Under the pieces are notes generated by a model. The model saw only the letters and a program-made list of their open reading frames with translations, did not search any database and had not been told where the DNA came from. A DNA stretch of 64,000 bases, from positions 180,337,497 through 180,401,496 of the forward strand of contig OZ018326.1 in assembly GCA_963969495.1 (NCBI GenBank), in the 5' to 3' direction. The DNA is from Ceratothoa steindachneri. Lineage: Eukaryota; Arthropoda; Malacostraca; Isopoda; Cymothoidae. Shown in pieces: positions 1 through 10,446 of the stretch (position 1 is its first letter; the number at the start of each line of letters is the position of its first letter). The position numbers and the translations under genes were made by a program.

Positions 1-1740
1 TGGCGTGAGGTCGTCCGCATTGCGGACGACACCCGTTGCATGGACCCTTCCTTCTTCTGGCGGCACGTAAAAAGGATGCTGGGCACTGAACCATGCAAAC
101 CAATCACACTAAAAATAAACAACCACACACTCACAGACACTAACGACATCCTCGACGCATTCAGGTCCCATTGGGACAAAGTACACACGCACAACCCACC
201 AAAACCACAAGCTCACGAGCTAAGGCCTGCCCCCCTGATACGAATGGAGGTGCTCGATTACACGTCCACACTAACCACTCCAATCACCGTCGAGGAAACA
301 AAACACTACATAAAAACGACACCAAAACGCGCCCCCGGCCCCTCCGGCCTACCAGCCACACTCATACACAACCTCCCCGCAGACATATACCCCACACTCA
401 CACACCTATTCAACGCCTCACTAGCCTCAGGCCACTTCCCCCAAATATTCAAAGTCTCTCACAACATACTGCTACATAAACACCACAAAGAGCCAAAACA
501 CCCAAATAACTACAGGCCTATTGCTCTATTATAGCACCTAGGCAAAATACTTGAACGTATGGTCAACTGCCGCCTACGGGAGTTCCTGGAAGAGAGGGAG
601 TGATTCTCACCCCATCAATACGGGTTCAGGAGAGGCAGGTTGACTCAGGCGGCCGTGACCATCGTTCACGACAGAATACAGAAGAAACGACAGATACACC
701 AAAAGACTCTCTCCGTCAGTAAGGACGTGGAGAAGGCCTTCGACAAGGTGTGGCACGAGGGACTCCGTTGGAAACTCGCCCACAACACGGAGTTACCTCT
801 CTGCATCAGAAGGCTCCTCTTGCACTACCTCACTGAACGGAGCTGCCACATTAGATACAACAACACCCTATCAAGACCTTTCACACCTCACTCAGGCGTT
901 CCCCAAGGAAGCGTACTGGCACCCACACTCTACATCATGTTCACAAACGACACCCCACGCCCACCAGAAAACTGCGTTCACACCTACATAGTGGCCTACG
1001 CCTATGACGAGACCATTCTCGTCAGCAGCCGGGCCCCAGAAGAAATCGCGCTCCACGCACAAAGAATAGTAGACGTGAAGACAGATTACGAGGATAAATG
1101 GCTGACTGCCACGAATCCTCAGAAGACACAGATGACACTCTACGGCGCTAGAGACCACTTCATGCACAACCTACAAATCTACTCACACACACCAGACATG
1201 ATCCACCAAAACCCAACAAGGCTCGAATACACTCAATGCACCAAAATCCTGGGGGTAACTTTTGACAAGACCCTCAGGTTCAACTTACACCAAAACATAA
1301 TACAAGCAAGAGTCTCACATACAAACACATCGCTGGGTAGGTTCTACCCTGTGAGCAAAAAAACTAAAACTACACTTATATAAACCCCTCGTGCGTCCGA
1401 TTCTCACGTACGCCCCACTGTCGCATTCAGAACTCTGCTCTGAAGCGTGCTTGCCGTTCGCCGCGGTACTCGAGAATGGACGCACTACATAACAACAATA
1501 AACTAGCTCCTCTCAACACTTACGCTCACACCAGACTCACAAAACAACTCGACAAACTCACCACAGACTCACTATACACCTCGCTACACGTGAGAAGGTA
1601 CGCGATGGCGAGCGTTATCCCGCGGCCCATGAACACCCGCCTCCCGTACCGTTCTTCGCATAAACCAGTAGGCATCATGAATAGCGCGTTTCCGGATGAG
1701 CAGTCAGCCTTCCCCTCCTGACCTACCTCCAACCCTCATC
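1..1740 (+). mobile_element. Jockey-type LINE remnant, cut by the window edge
   Basis: A plus-strand non-LTR retrotransposon runs in from the left edge. It contains the reverse-transcriptase (RT) core described separately and a degraded C-terminal part (about 1379-1721) read in other frames, including a stretch resembling PLVRPILTYA, a typical post-RT motif. No RNase H domain is visible, and RT motif style resembles the Jockey/CR1 side rather than the I-clade elements filling the rest of the window. The 3' end is not sharp; coding similarity fades by about 1740. It lies beyond the last visible glutaminase exon, antisense to that gene. Confidence 0.7.
40..1383 (+). pseudogene. Reverse transcriptase of Jockey-type LINE (broken)
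   Basis: One frame (40-1383) reads as a continuous RT apart from stops at 532-534 (TAG) and 601-603 (TGA), then shifts frame near 1380. Visible RT blocks in order: RAPGPSGLP (finger region), NNYRPIALL, YGFRRGRLT, DVEKAFDKVWH, SGVPQGSVLAP, and VAYAYDETIL where the catalytic box should be. In that box the first of the two adjacent Asp residues is Tyr (about 1000-1008, tat for gat), which would inactivate polymerisation even without the stops. Composition is strongly AC-rich, unlike the GC-rich I-clade copies. Confidence 0.8.
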
Positions 1741-2210
1741 CAGTCAATACCACATAACCAACGCCCCCACAACAACACAACGCATCGGTGTATAGCCGCC
1801 ACCGACCTATCAACTCTCGCTGTCTTTTTCGGAAATGTTTTCCGCAACGCTCCTCTCTGACTACCTGACTGCCAGTATCACATACAACGGTCCCTATCTG
1901 TTCTTTCTATACACAACAAGCAAGCAAGGGACAAACGGCCACTATTCATCCCAAGCTGGAGGAAGAAACAACTCGCTGAAACTCCTATCAACCCAAAACT
2001 CCTGGACTTGGCAGAACCATCCCGAAGCTTGAAAAAGAAGGAATCGTCTACACTCAAAACTCTCAGCAAACTCTGGGACTCAGCCGGACGGAAAACTTCT
2101 GAAGTGTGAGGCACTGTGAACGACTCCTCTTCTCATGTAAAGTTCTCCGGCCAAGGTAAGCTTTATACCCTCTTTCTCGCATTGGTCCTGCGAGTTCCCT
2201 CGAATTTCAA

Positions 2211-2356
2211 TCAAACTCTCTCGCATAAATTCATTTAACCTTCGGTCCTTCAAACTCTTAACCTTCTATCCATTTCAGAACCATCAAACTCTCTCGCATA
2301 AATTCATTTAACCTTCGGTCCTTCAAACTCTTAACCTTCTATCCATTTCGGAACCA
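2211..2356. repeat. Two tandem copies of a 73-bp unit
   Basis: Units 2211-2283 and 2284-2356 are almost identical; I see one difference, a to g near the end of the second copy (catttcaga versus catttcgga). The unit is pyrimidine-rich and contains tcaaactctctcgcataaat. Near-identity indicates a recent local duplication in otherwise AT-rich intron or flank. Confidence 0.9.
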
Positions 2357-2797
2357 TCACTCTCAAACTACCCTTAAACTAAACTCTGACTAACGAGAGC
2401 ATTCGGAACTAAACATCGTTTCAAATAAGTTCTCTGGAGAGATCACTATACTTTCCAAATCAATTGGAGACTAATGTCTCTCACTTTAACCCTTTAACGC
2501 CCAACCCGGCAATACATTATCAAAAACCCTTTATTGCCCCTATACTATACAAAACTGCAACGATGTTCGGTATCATTCTTCTCACAAAACTAAAATTCAG
2601 GCAACACAACAAATATCGCAAACTTCACATGAATACACTTCTAGCTCTCTAATGCACCTCGTTCAGACAGTACAAGGAATTCATCATTCATGCCTATAAA
2701 TAGTACATACATCCGAAACACCCCTACATATATCAGAATGTGTAAGGCACCATATATTGTACACTTAGAAACCATACAAAAGACACAAAATAAAACA

Positions 2798-2832
2798 CTT
2801 ACCCCCCACCCACCCACCCCACCCCCCACTCC
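2798..2832. repeat. C-rich low-complexity tract
   Basis: A run of cccacccacccc-type sequence inside unannotated DNA. The ORFs on both strands here (proline-rich on plus, glycine/valine-rich on minus) are produced by this composition and are not genes. Nothing else was recognised between 2357 and 3051. Confidence 0.7.
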
Positions 2833-3051
2833 GGATGCATCCCCTACACCCTCAGCAGATCTGACACGAAAGTACTCCAATCCAACGAAGGCATGATTAT
2901 TTAGAGGGGAATGTAGAAAATAAATAAAGTATCAAGTAAAAGTGAAGACAAAAAACCCACTTCTTCACCCCTGGGCTAAGAAGAGCCTTACAACACGAGC
3001 AATTCCAGCGGGAGTGGACTGAAGTGGGAAATCGTACGTTTCCAAACTCAC

Positions 3052-3167
3052 TGTTGTAGTCCAATACGATGGCGTTGAACATCCGGCCACTCGGTTCTTG
3101 CCCCACATATTTGTGTACCGTCTCCGACCCGAGTTCATTGAGCGCGATGGCGTACGTGAGCGGCTTG
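3052..3167 (-). CDS. GLS: Glutaminase exon: catalytic domain, with the catalytic Lys
   Basis: This 116-bp exon has one base, 38 codons, then one base. The acceptor is tatttgcccttttcag and the donor is a consensus GTGAGT. The peptide begins KPLTYAIALNELGSETVHKY and continues VGQEPSGRMFN, matching the vertebrate KPLKYAIAVNDLG and VGKEPSGLRFN blocks. The first Lys is the general base of the SxxK motif (Lys289 of human GLS). The next expected exon, with the conserved PHNPM-V-NAGAI block, was not found in 1-3051, so it lies beyond the window edge. The long ORF drawn through here is the exon plus intron on both sides. Confidence 0.95.
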
Positions 3168-3464
3168 CTGAAAAGGGCAAATACTTCTAACACCATTTTC
3201 ATTCACTTTATTATTATTTTTTAGAATTGTCCTTTATTATGTTATTTCAATTATTTTGTTACGTTTTCGAATTTTGTTATTCTATTTTTTCGTAATTTTG
3301 TTTTAATTTTATTTATTGAAAAATGAAGCGAGAACCAACTGGAAATATCTGTGCAATAAGGTATCCAGGTGAAAGCGGTGAAGTTAGGAAAGGTGAAAAT
3401 GTGTGAAAGGCCCCCCTCCCCCGACCCAAACCGTGTTATTTTTCCGCGATTTCAGAGCGCAATG

Positions 3465-3625
3465 AGGTCTTATCCCACAGAAAGTTTGTAAGAGGAGATC
3501 TGTAAATAAAGTGGTGAAATGGAGGAAATGAAAGTGTGTGGAAGATATAGCGATCCTCCTGTTGGCATGAGAGCAGGAGGGTGTACAACTGCAGGCACTG
3601 GGGCCAGGGCGGAAGAATATCACGA
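3465..3625. repeat. Dispersed repeat R1, copy 1
   Basis: Shares a block with 5555-5690: agatctgtaaataaa, a purine-rich middle, then gtgtggaagatat, followed by a diverged tail containing a gggtg-acaactgc-ggca pattern. Weak ORFs on the minus strand of both copies (with a shared ISSTHF peptide) come from this block; without coding motifs I treat it as a short interspersed repeat in the glutaminase intron. Confidence 0.55.
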
Positions 3626-4050
3626 GTAGCTAAAAAAGGTGACTGCATAGGGCCATAGGGAATGGGAAAGCCGCGCAACTCTCCTAAAATTGACCTGTTT
3701 TCTTAAAGGGTCAGGGCTCATTGCAGGGCTGACCCGTGGGTTAGGGGGAGAGTTGCGTTTCCTCGTGTTAAAATGGGGGTGGGGGCATCGATGCACTGGT
3801 CCCTCCCCTTCTTGGACGGGAGGGCGGGGATACTAAAAATGATGGGAGCTCCCCTATTTCATCCCTCTTCCCTTCATAGGGGTTTAAATTGGTACTTTTG
3901 TACAAATTTAACTCAAATTCGAATTGAGCCCCCCCCCCCCCGTCCTTCGGGCCCTCTCATTTAGACTTAAGAGGTCCACTACCCTTCGTGGAGGATTACG
4001 GTTAAGCCGAGGGGTGACACCCCTTACGTTTACAAGAAAGTTAAGGGATA

Positions 4051-4245
4051 TCGGATATGGTTAGTCGCCGGATGGAGTCAGGATTCGGGCCCCATGCCAA
4101 TCAGTAGGTCCCCACCCAGAAATAAAAAGACATCTGTGCGTACTACCTCTCGCTTGGGTATGGCTAGTCATCGGATGGGCACCAGGTTTAAGTCGACGTG
4201 GCAGCCGCAGTCGCTGCAGCGAGCTGTGGTTCAGAACCCACGTTA
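4051..4245 (+). repeat. Two adjacent tRNA-like SINE heads (putative)
   Basis: Two segments share tatgg-ttagtc-ccggatgg (4057-4075) and tatggctagtcatcggatgg (about 4156-4176), each resembling a pol III A box (TGGCNNAGTNGG). Each is followed by a B-box-like element: ggattcgggcccc (about 4082-4095) and ggttcagaaccc (about 4228-4239). This is how tRNA-derived SINE heads look. Tails are not delimited and no cloverleaf folds fully. They could be diverged tandem SINEs. Confidence 0.4.
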
Positions 4246-4624
4246 AACAGTAGGACCGCGGCGAGACAAGCGTAGGAGAGTGGGAAACGGTGGTAAAACC
4301 CTCCTTTTATATCGCCCCCCCCACTTCCACCCTTCTATATCCATCTCGCGACTCTCCGCCTCTGGAGGTGCCTCCCTCTGACCCGAACTTTCCTTCAGGC
4401 AGGAAAAGCTGACTCGACCTTTCCTATCCTGGTACCATCGTCTCCGAATAACAGGGGCAAACCAAATGGTACCACCCACTTGGCACACCTTGATCAAACA
4501 AGGACATGACACCCTATTGTAAACTTTTAATCGAACAGAAATTGGGATATCTAACGATGGTGTTTCGAAAGGTGCAAAAGATGGGAGACATAAAAGAGAA
4601 GGGGGAAAATAGGATAAGTTAAAA

Positions 4625-5160
4625 TGACGTTCTGGATCTCCTACACGAATCCCCGCCAAAGAAAGACCTTGTCAATCACAATAGCACCCTCTTGGGTTAT
4701 AAATATTAGTTGATAAAAGAAAGACAAATACTAAGTGAAGGTCCTTGCGGGAGCACCATGGTGTAAGAACTGATTAAGATTAAAAAAATATCACAGGTCA
4801 CAAATTGTACATCAAAAGACAACACCCACAAATTTTAAGCCCACATTTTGATTACGCACAAAAGAACACAGCATCTCGCATACGCGAATTCGTAACACCC
4901 AACCATGTGAAGAAGTCGAAGAAGATAACACCTCTCCGATCTCCTACGTGAACTCCTGCAAAAACCTGGATCTCCTACCCTTCCCCAACCAAATACCTTC
5001 TGGATCTCCTACACGAACCCCGACAAAGACCTTCTAAATATACGCAAACATCAGTCAATCACCCTCAGGAATTCCGACGCGAATCCCCATCCCAAATATA
5101 TTTTGGTTGTCCTACATGAATTTCCACCAGACCTGGATCTCCTACACGAACCAACGCAAA
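4625..5160. repeat. Cluster of degenerate direct repeats (ctggatctcctacacgaacc core)
   Basis: The 20-bp core or close variants occur near 4631, 4934, 4967, 4999, 5071, 5106 and 5132, often followed by ccccgacaaagacctt. Spacing is irregular (about 30 to 70 bp within 4930-5160). Copies near 4631, 4999 and 5132 are the best preserved. The cluster ends about 30 bp before the donor-side boundary of the 5192-5319 glutaminase exon. Confidence 0.6.
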
Positions 5161-5191
5161 ACCTCTATTTAATCACCAAAAAGAACCTTAC

Positions 5192-5319
5192 CTGCATGAC
5201 TGCATTGTGAAAGGGATGTTGGTGTCACCAATGGTCATCCTCTGGCCATCCGTCGTACACACGGCCACGCCCCAGTAGTCAGGACTGAACCGGGCCAGCT
5301 GCGGGATATAGCTAGCCAC
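5192..5319 (-). CDS. GLS: Glutaminase exon: start of the catalytic domain, with the catalytic Ser
   Basis: This 128-bp exon has 42 codons plus two bases, beginning in phase 0 after ctgatttcag and ending at CAG followed by GTAAGG. The peptide opens [20 protein letters not shown] and continues with a CTTDGQR motif and GDT, closing with MQSC. This is the beginning of the beta-lactamase-like glutaminase fold. By homology the Tyr of YIPQL and the Ser of QSC are active-site residues (Tyr249 and Ser286 of human GLS). The Ser-Cys pair is followed by a split codon (AG plus C) and then Lys, so the SxxK catalytic motif spans the next intron. It is the most strongly conserved exon in the window. Confidence 0.95.
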
Positions 5320-5554
5320 CTGAAATCAGGGAGCAATTAATCCTAGAATTTAGACAAGAGTCGGCTACTAGTTGAGGGGCAGGGCATGATGGAACTAGAC
5401 AATGGGTGGATGGGAACTCTTGTACTGCTGGAATGAATGGCATCATCTAGAGCGGACCACGTCTCAACGAAGCAAAGTTTAGAAGATCGCGAGGCTCAAG
5501 GGTACAACAAAATTGTTGCAGACAGTTAAAACTAAAAAGGAAAACCTTTGATGG

Positions 5555-5700
5555 CATTGCCAAAAGAAAACTTACAATGGGAGATCTGTGAAGAAAGGTG
5601 AAACTAGAGAAGCGAAAATGTGTGGAAGATATCCGCAATCTTCTTGCTGGTATTGGACAAGGGGTGCAACCTGCGGCATTGGGACTAGAAGGGCACACAA
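5555..5700. repeat. Dispersed repeat R1, copy 2
   Basis: Second copy of the block at 3465-3625: gggagatctgtgaagaaagg, a purine-rich middle, then gtgtggaagatat. Possible further, weaker copies lie near 47985-48080 and 49880-49960. No gene is seen between 5320 and 5959 apart from this repeat. Confidence 0.5.
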
Positions 5701-5959
5701 TTATCCAGATGTCAGCCGCAAAGCTAGGGTGCTCATGCTGCACCTGGCATCTTGAGGGTGGGTGAAAAGATGGGCAAAGAAAATAAAGATAGAGATAGTA
5801 GAAGGAAAAAAGAGTGGAAAGAGAGCAGGCAGGTTAACCCCGCAACCGGAACCAAGAAGGCCGAGTGAGAAAATCTGCTCGGAAACTGGCCTGCGAGATT
5901 CCCCACCGCCTACTGAAGCTTAATTCCTACTACGTTCCCATTTGGCGGCCGCCAGCAAG

Positions 5960-6304
5960 GAGACAGCGCCATGATCCCAAAAGAAAATCTACCGTGAGAC
6001 TATATTAAAAACTAAACAAAACCAGAGGGGCTCAAATATATAAAAAATAAAGCAAAAAGGCACGCTTAGGTGCCGAAAAGATGCCCACTCACTCCAGGCC
6101 TTGAGGGTGCAACCAACAAATTAGATACACGCGTCCAACCGAAATAACCATTCCACAGTCAGGAATACACAAGCCCGTCCCGAGTAGAAAGAACAAGTAG
6201 CGAATCCGCTCGCCATGGTACTGAGATAAGTAGCACGCGCAAAGTTGGATGAGAATGGAGAAAACACTTTGGGGGACCAAGCAGTCGTCGGGGAAGCGCT
6301 CCAT
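5960..6304 (-). mobile_element. I-clade LINE fragment: 3' end of ORF2
   Basis: Minus-strand peptide at 6089-6304 matches the C-terminal end of the ORF2 encoded by copies A and B of the main family (ME-R-P-x7-DC-VPQ, then YLSQY and a final LG-TG-C-x-CG block), but is clearly diverged. It is a 5'-truncated copy; the RT and RNase H parts are missing. Bases below 6089 resemble a 3' UTR but have no sharp end. Confidence 0.65.
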
Positions 6305-6337
6305 TCGGTAGCGCTGCGTCCCGCGAGTATTTTGTTT

Positions 6338-6412
6338 TTTTAGGAGCCTATCTGGCGACTGCCCACTTGGGCATAAGTACCCATAGTCACAAAGTCTAGT
6401 AGTAGGCTAAAT
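6338..6412 (-). mobile_element. Isolated LINE 3' tail
   Basis: A T run is followed by aggagcctatctggcgactg, cccacttgggcat and tagtaggcta, a diverged version of the 3' UTR that ends copies A and B. In transcript sense it is a 3' UTR ending in poly(A). It is too short to assign further and appears to be a severely truncated insertion between two other LINE 3' ends. Confidence 0.6.
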
Positions 6413-6512
6413 TAATATAACAATATTCTGGAAAAGAATACAAAAAACAAAAGAAAACAACAGTAAAGACAAAAAAGGCAGCATGATTTTTTTTTTTTTT
6501 TTTTTTTTTTTA

Positions 6513-6590
6513 AGAGCTCATCTGGCGACTGCCTACTTGGGCATTAGTCGCCGTATTAAAACTGGCCTAGTTCTAGGCTACTTTAAAATG
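6513..6590 (-). ncRNA. Structured 3' UTR element of the I-clade LINE
   Basis: Two perfect stem-loops lie next to the poly(A) tail: GGCGACT paired with AGTCGCC around a 15-16 nt loop (gcctacttgggcatt), and GCCTAG paired with CTAGGC around TT. The same arrangement is at 21025-21100 and, with changed bases that largely keep pairing, at about 56618-56685 (plus strand). In LINEs a conserved 3' structure is often what the element's own RT recognises; that role is inference here. Confidence 0.6.
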
Positions 6591-6757
6591 AAATTAAAGA
6601 GAAAAAAAAAAAAAAACCCAAAAAGGGGAAAGGAAGCAAGCTGGTGCGTCGGGGAGAGGTCCCCCCGGCGCAGGAGCGTGCAACTAAAGAAAAAAAAAAC
6701 AAACAAAAAACAAAACAAATGCAAAAAAAACAAAAAACAACAACAAACAAACCTTGA

Positions 6758-9700
6758 TTAAATAATAGGGAGAAGGCCGGCCTCCCCCAAGAAGTCAACA
6801 AGTCCACAAGTCAGTGTGCACGAATCTGTCCCAAGCACAAGGGACAGGCGGTAGCGACCCCGCCCATCCCGGTACTGGGACAGGTATCGTGCGCGAAGAT
6901 CACCCAGACTGGGACATTCGACAAGAATGTGCCGAACAGTCTGGGGGACGACGCAGTCGTTGCAATAGGGCGCAGGCGAGCGCTCCATCAGATAGCGATG
7001 CGTCACACGAGTGTGTCCGATTCGGAGACGACAGAAAGCAACCTGAAGCCGCCGCGGCATTGGGGGATAGGTCCATGGGAACAGTCGCGGCGCAATGGCA
7101 CGCAACTTTAAGTTCCCTTCGACCGTCTCCCATCTTCTTTGCCAAGCAGTCCGAAGAGCTGCCCGTATTCCTGCCATGTAGTCGGTGTGAGGAAGAGCGA
7201 AACGCTGGTCCGGTCGCAGAGTCCTCGCGGACTCTTTGGCGCCCTCATTCCCCGCAATTCCTACATGTCCAGGAACCCAGCAGAAGATAATCTCGACATC
7301 TGCCCGGCTCGCCAAAACCGTGGCGTCACGGATATCGCGAACCAGGGGATGCGGAGATTCCAATGCCCCGAGAGCACTCAGGGCGCTTTGTGAGTCGCTA
7401 TAGATCACAATCCGGTCTCCGAACCGGGCACGTCGCGTAATCTCCCGTACCAAGTGGTGTATTGCCACCAGCTCGGCCGTGAAGACAGACGCAGCGCCTG
7501 GTAGAGCCCCGCTGACTTCAAACAGAGGGGATACGGCGTGGAAGCCAACCCACTCTTGGTACTTGGAGCCATCCGTATACACTGGCACGGTACCAGCGTG
7601 ACACGATGTGTGCTCCAAAAAGGTCGAACGCAATACTCCCGGCGCAGTACAAGCTTTGGGAGCAGAGGCGTGGCGACAAATAGCCAAATGTGGTACCCTC
7701 CAGGGTGGCGTCCTGGGCAGAACCAGGGGCGCCACCGGCCCGAGAGCTATATCTACCTCTCGAAGGAGTTTCCTGGCCCTAAACCCAAAGGGCTTAGGGT
7801 ATGACTGGCGTCTCTCGGCGGCATAGGCACCATCGAGATCAGCTGCGGATGCAGTGAGAGCTGTTGGCGACTGAGGGAGGCGCCGGGCTCGCGCGTACAG
7901 GCGAGTGATGCACTGCACGCGGCGCAGAGCGAGTGGCATCTCCCCAGCATCGACCAACAGGCTCTCAATGGGGGAAGTGCGGAAGGCACCGGTCGCAAGG
8001 CGAAGGCCGGTGTGGTGGATCGAATCCACCTTCCGCAATAAACGCTCGGCGACGGATGCATAAAACTCGCATCCGTAGTCGAGCTTCGAGCGAACAAAGG
8101 ATCGATAAAAAAGTAAGGCGGTAGCCCTATCAGCGCCCCAAGCGCTGAACGTCACGGAACGGAGAATGTCCATGGCGCGGGTACAAGAGACCCTAAGGCT
8201 GCGAATATGAGCCTCCCAGGTGAGGCGTCGGTCGAATACAAGACCAAGGAAACGGTGCGACTCAACCACATCCAGGCGCACCCCATTAAGAAACAAATCT
8301 GGGTCGGGGTGAAGCCGTGGATGGCGGCAGAAGTGCACCACCTTAGTCTTGGCCAAAGAAAACCGAAACCTGTGCGCTTCGGCATAGCGAGAGACGCAGT
8401 TCAATGCCTGTTGGAGTCGACGCTCCAGAGTTGGCATCTGGGCCGCGCCAAAAGAGATCGAAAGGTCGTCCACGTAGAGCGTAGCGAGAACATCTTCCGG
8501 CAGCACCGAGGTGATGCCGTTGATGCTCAGGGCAAAGAGTGTGACACTGAGGACACTTCCCTGCGGGACACCCTCTTCCTGCTCCTTTGGGCCGGAGAGG
8601 GCTCCCCCCACCCGTACGCGGAATCGACGATCTCGCAAAAATTCAGATATAAAAATTGGGAGGCGTCCCCTCGGCCCCATCGTGTGGAGAGTCTCCATGA
8701 TACCGTATCGCCATGCGGTATCATAGGCCTTCTCCAGATCAAAAAACACCGTGGCGTAGTGCTCTCTACGAAGGTATTGCCTCGCAGACGGCACTTTCCA
8801 GTCGGAGCAGAGCATCCGACGTGAAGTGGAACTTACGGAAGCCGCACTGTGCAGAAGACAGATGGCCTCCGCTGTCCAGGAAATAGGCTAATCTAACATT
8901 TACCAATTTCTCCATCAACTTGCACACGCAAGAGGTTAGAGAGATTGGGCGGAAACCGGTCGGAGTAGAGTGATCTCTCCCCGGCTTGCGAAAGGCGAGC
9001 ACAGTAGGGATTCGCCAGGAGTCTGGGAGAAGACCTTCCACCCAGATCCTGTTGAACAAATCTAACAGAAAGGCCATGCCTCGCTCACGCAGGTGTCGAA
9101 GCATGGCGTACGGGACATCGTCCGGACCATGGGCGGTGTCCGCGCACGAAACGAGAGCGGAACGCAACTCACTCACAGTAAACTTGTCGTTGAAGGGTTC
9201 TCCGCCTCTGGAGGTAAAGTCCAGCCGGCGGCCTTCCGCGACATCACGACGTGCATTGAATGCTGGCGGAGCAGCATCACGGCTAGAGAATGCGGAAAAA
9301 GCGGTCGCTAAGGAATCCGCCACGGACGCGGGGTCCGAGATTACGGTCCCATTCTCTTGGAGAACGGGAGGGGGGTCCTGCGAGAACTTGCCCCGAATCC
9401 TTTTGACTCGCTTCCACACCTCAGCTAAAGGGGTCTTCCCGTTAAGTGAAGACACGTATGCCCGCCAAGAAGAGCGGCGGGCGTGCTTCGAAATATACCG
9501 GAACCTAGCCCTAGCCCGACGAAATTCAGCGACAGTGAAATCGTTCGGGCGGCGCTTATAGCGCATGTAGGCATAACGCTTCTGTTTGAGGGCCGTCTCA
9601 CACTCGGCCGACCACCATGGGAGTGGTCGGCGTGCAAAACGGCCAGACGTCCTAGGAATAGTAGTCAGGCCTACGGCGATGAGGTTGCCGGAGAAGAACT

Positions 9701-10440
9701 CAACGGCCTCATCTACCGACCTAAACTCCTCGACTGAGATAGAGAATTCAGTCATTTCCTGAAATGCAGGCCACCGCGCCCGCGCCAAGCACCACCGAGG
9801 TGGTCTCTCAGGCGGCAGTTGCCCTGAAAATGATATTTGAATGGGAAAGTGATCACTACCATGGAGGTCATCGACCACCCCCCAATCAAAATCAGGCTGT
9901 GCATCCGAAGAGCACAAAGATAGGTCAAGACAAGAAAATGAAGCGGTTCTCGGACAGTGATGCGTAAACTCATCCACGTTTAGGACACCCATCTCAAGCT
10001 CTTCGATCAAATCGGCAAGGACTTGTACCCTGGGATTTATGAAGTAATCTCCCCAGAGAGGATGCCTCCCGTTCAGATCTCCAAGCAAAAGAAAGGGCCT
10101 TGGCAACCGTGCCACGACGCGGCGGAAGTCCCCCGCGTCGAAGTCAGCTGACGGTGGAATGTACGCAGAAATGATAGTATACCTCCTATCCAGGTGCAGC
10201 TGCACAACCACTGCCTGAAAGGAGGTATCTAAAGAGAAAGGAAGAACGGAGACATCATGCCGGGTGTAAACCGCGCATCCCCCAGCCCGGCCATCCCACG
10301 GTGGTGGGCGGGCAGGGGGCATGCGCCTAGCATGGTCACCAGCAAAAAGATAGCTAACACGGAACGGGACGAGACGAGCCTCCGCAGCTCCTCCCAGTTG
10401 GCCTAAAGTCCACGGCAATTCCATTCAAGGAATATGCCAT
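6758..10440 (-). pseudogene. ORF2 of LINE copy A: endonuclease, reverse transcriptase, RNase H (broken)
   Basis: Two long overlapping ORFs (10424-8766, 552 aa; 8815-6758, 685 aa) together make one ORF2. In order: apurinic-type endonuclease with LLLGDLNGRHPLWGD and GSDHFPI; RT with FRPISLTSC, FFDLEKAYDTAW, GVPQGSVLSV and the intact catalytic LYVDDLSISF; RNase H with YTDGSK, FTAELVA and YSDSQSAL; and a Cys/His-rich end (YCNDC-x-VP, H-x-LVECP). Lesions seen by comparison with copy B: an in-frame TAG near 10404, a 28-base deletion near 10311 that changes frame, and one extra base near 8780 that splits the two ORFs. RNase H lacks its fourth acidic residue. The plus-strand ORFs across this region are shadows. 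Confidence 0.85.
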
Positions 10441-10446
10441 TCAGGC

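Noticed and set aside
2897..3051. Extension of the 3052-3167 exon ORF to 2897
   Set aside because: Similarity ends at a consensus GTGAGT donor; the following residues do not match glutaminase.
3381..3690. Minus-strand ORFs at 3384-3623 and 3436-3678 as genes
   Set aside because: Two overlapping frames over a dispersed repeat, with no motif; the apparent protein similarity to 5447-5743 reflects the repeat DNA.
6483..6761. Plus-strand ORF starting with a run of Phe and ending Lys-rich
   Set aside because: It is translation of the LINE poly(T) tail and A-rich 3' UTR, not a protein.
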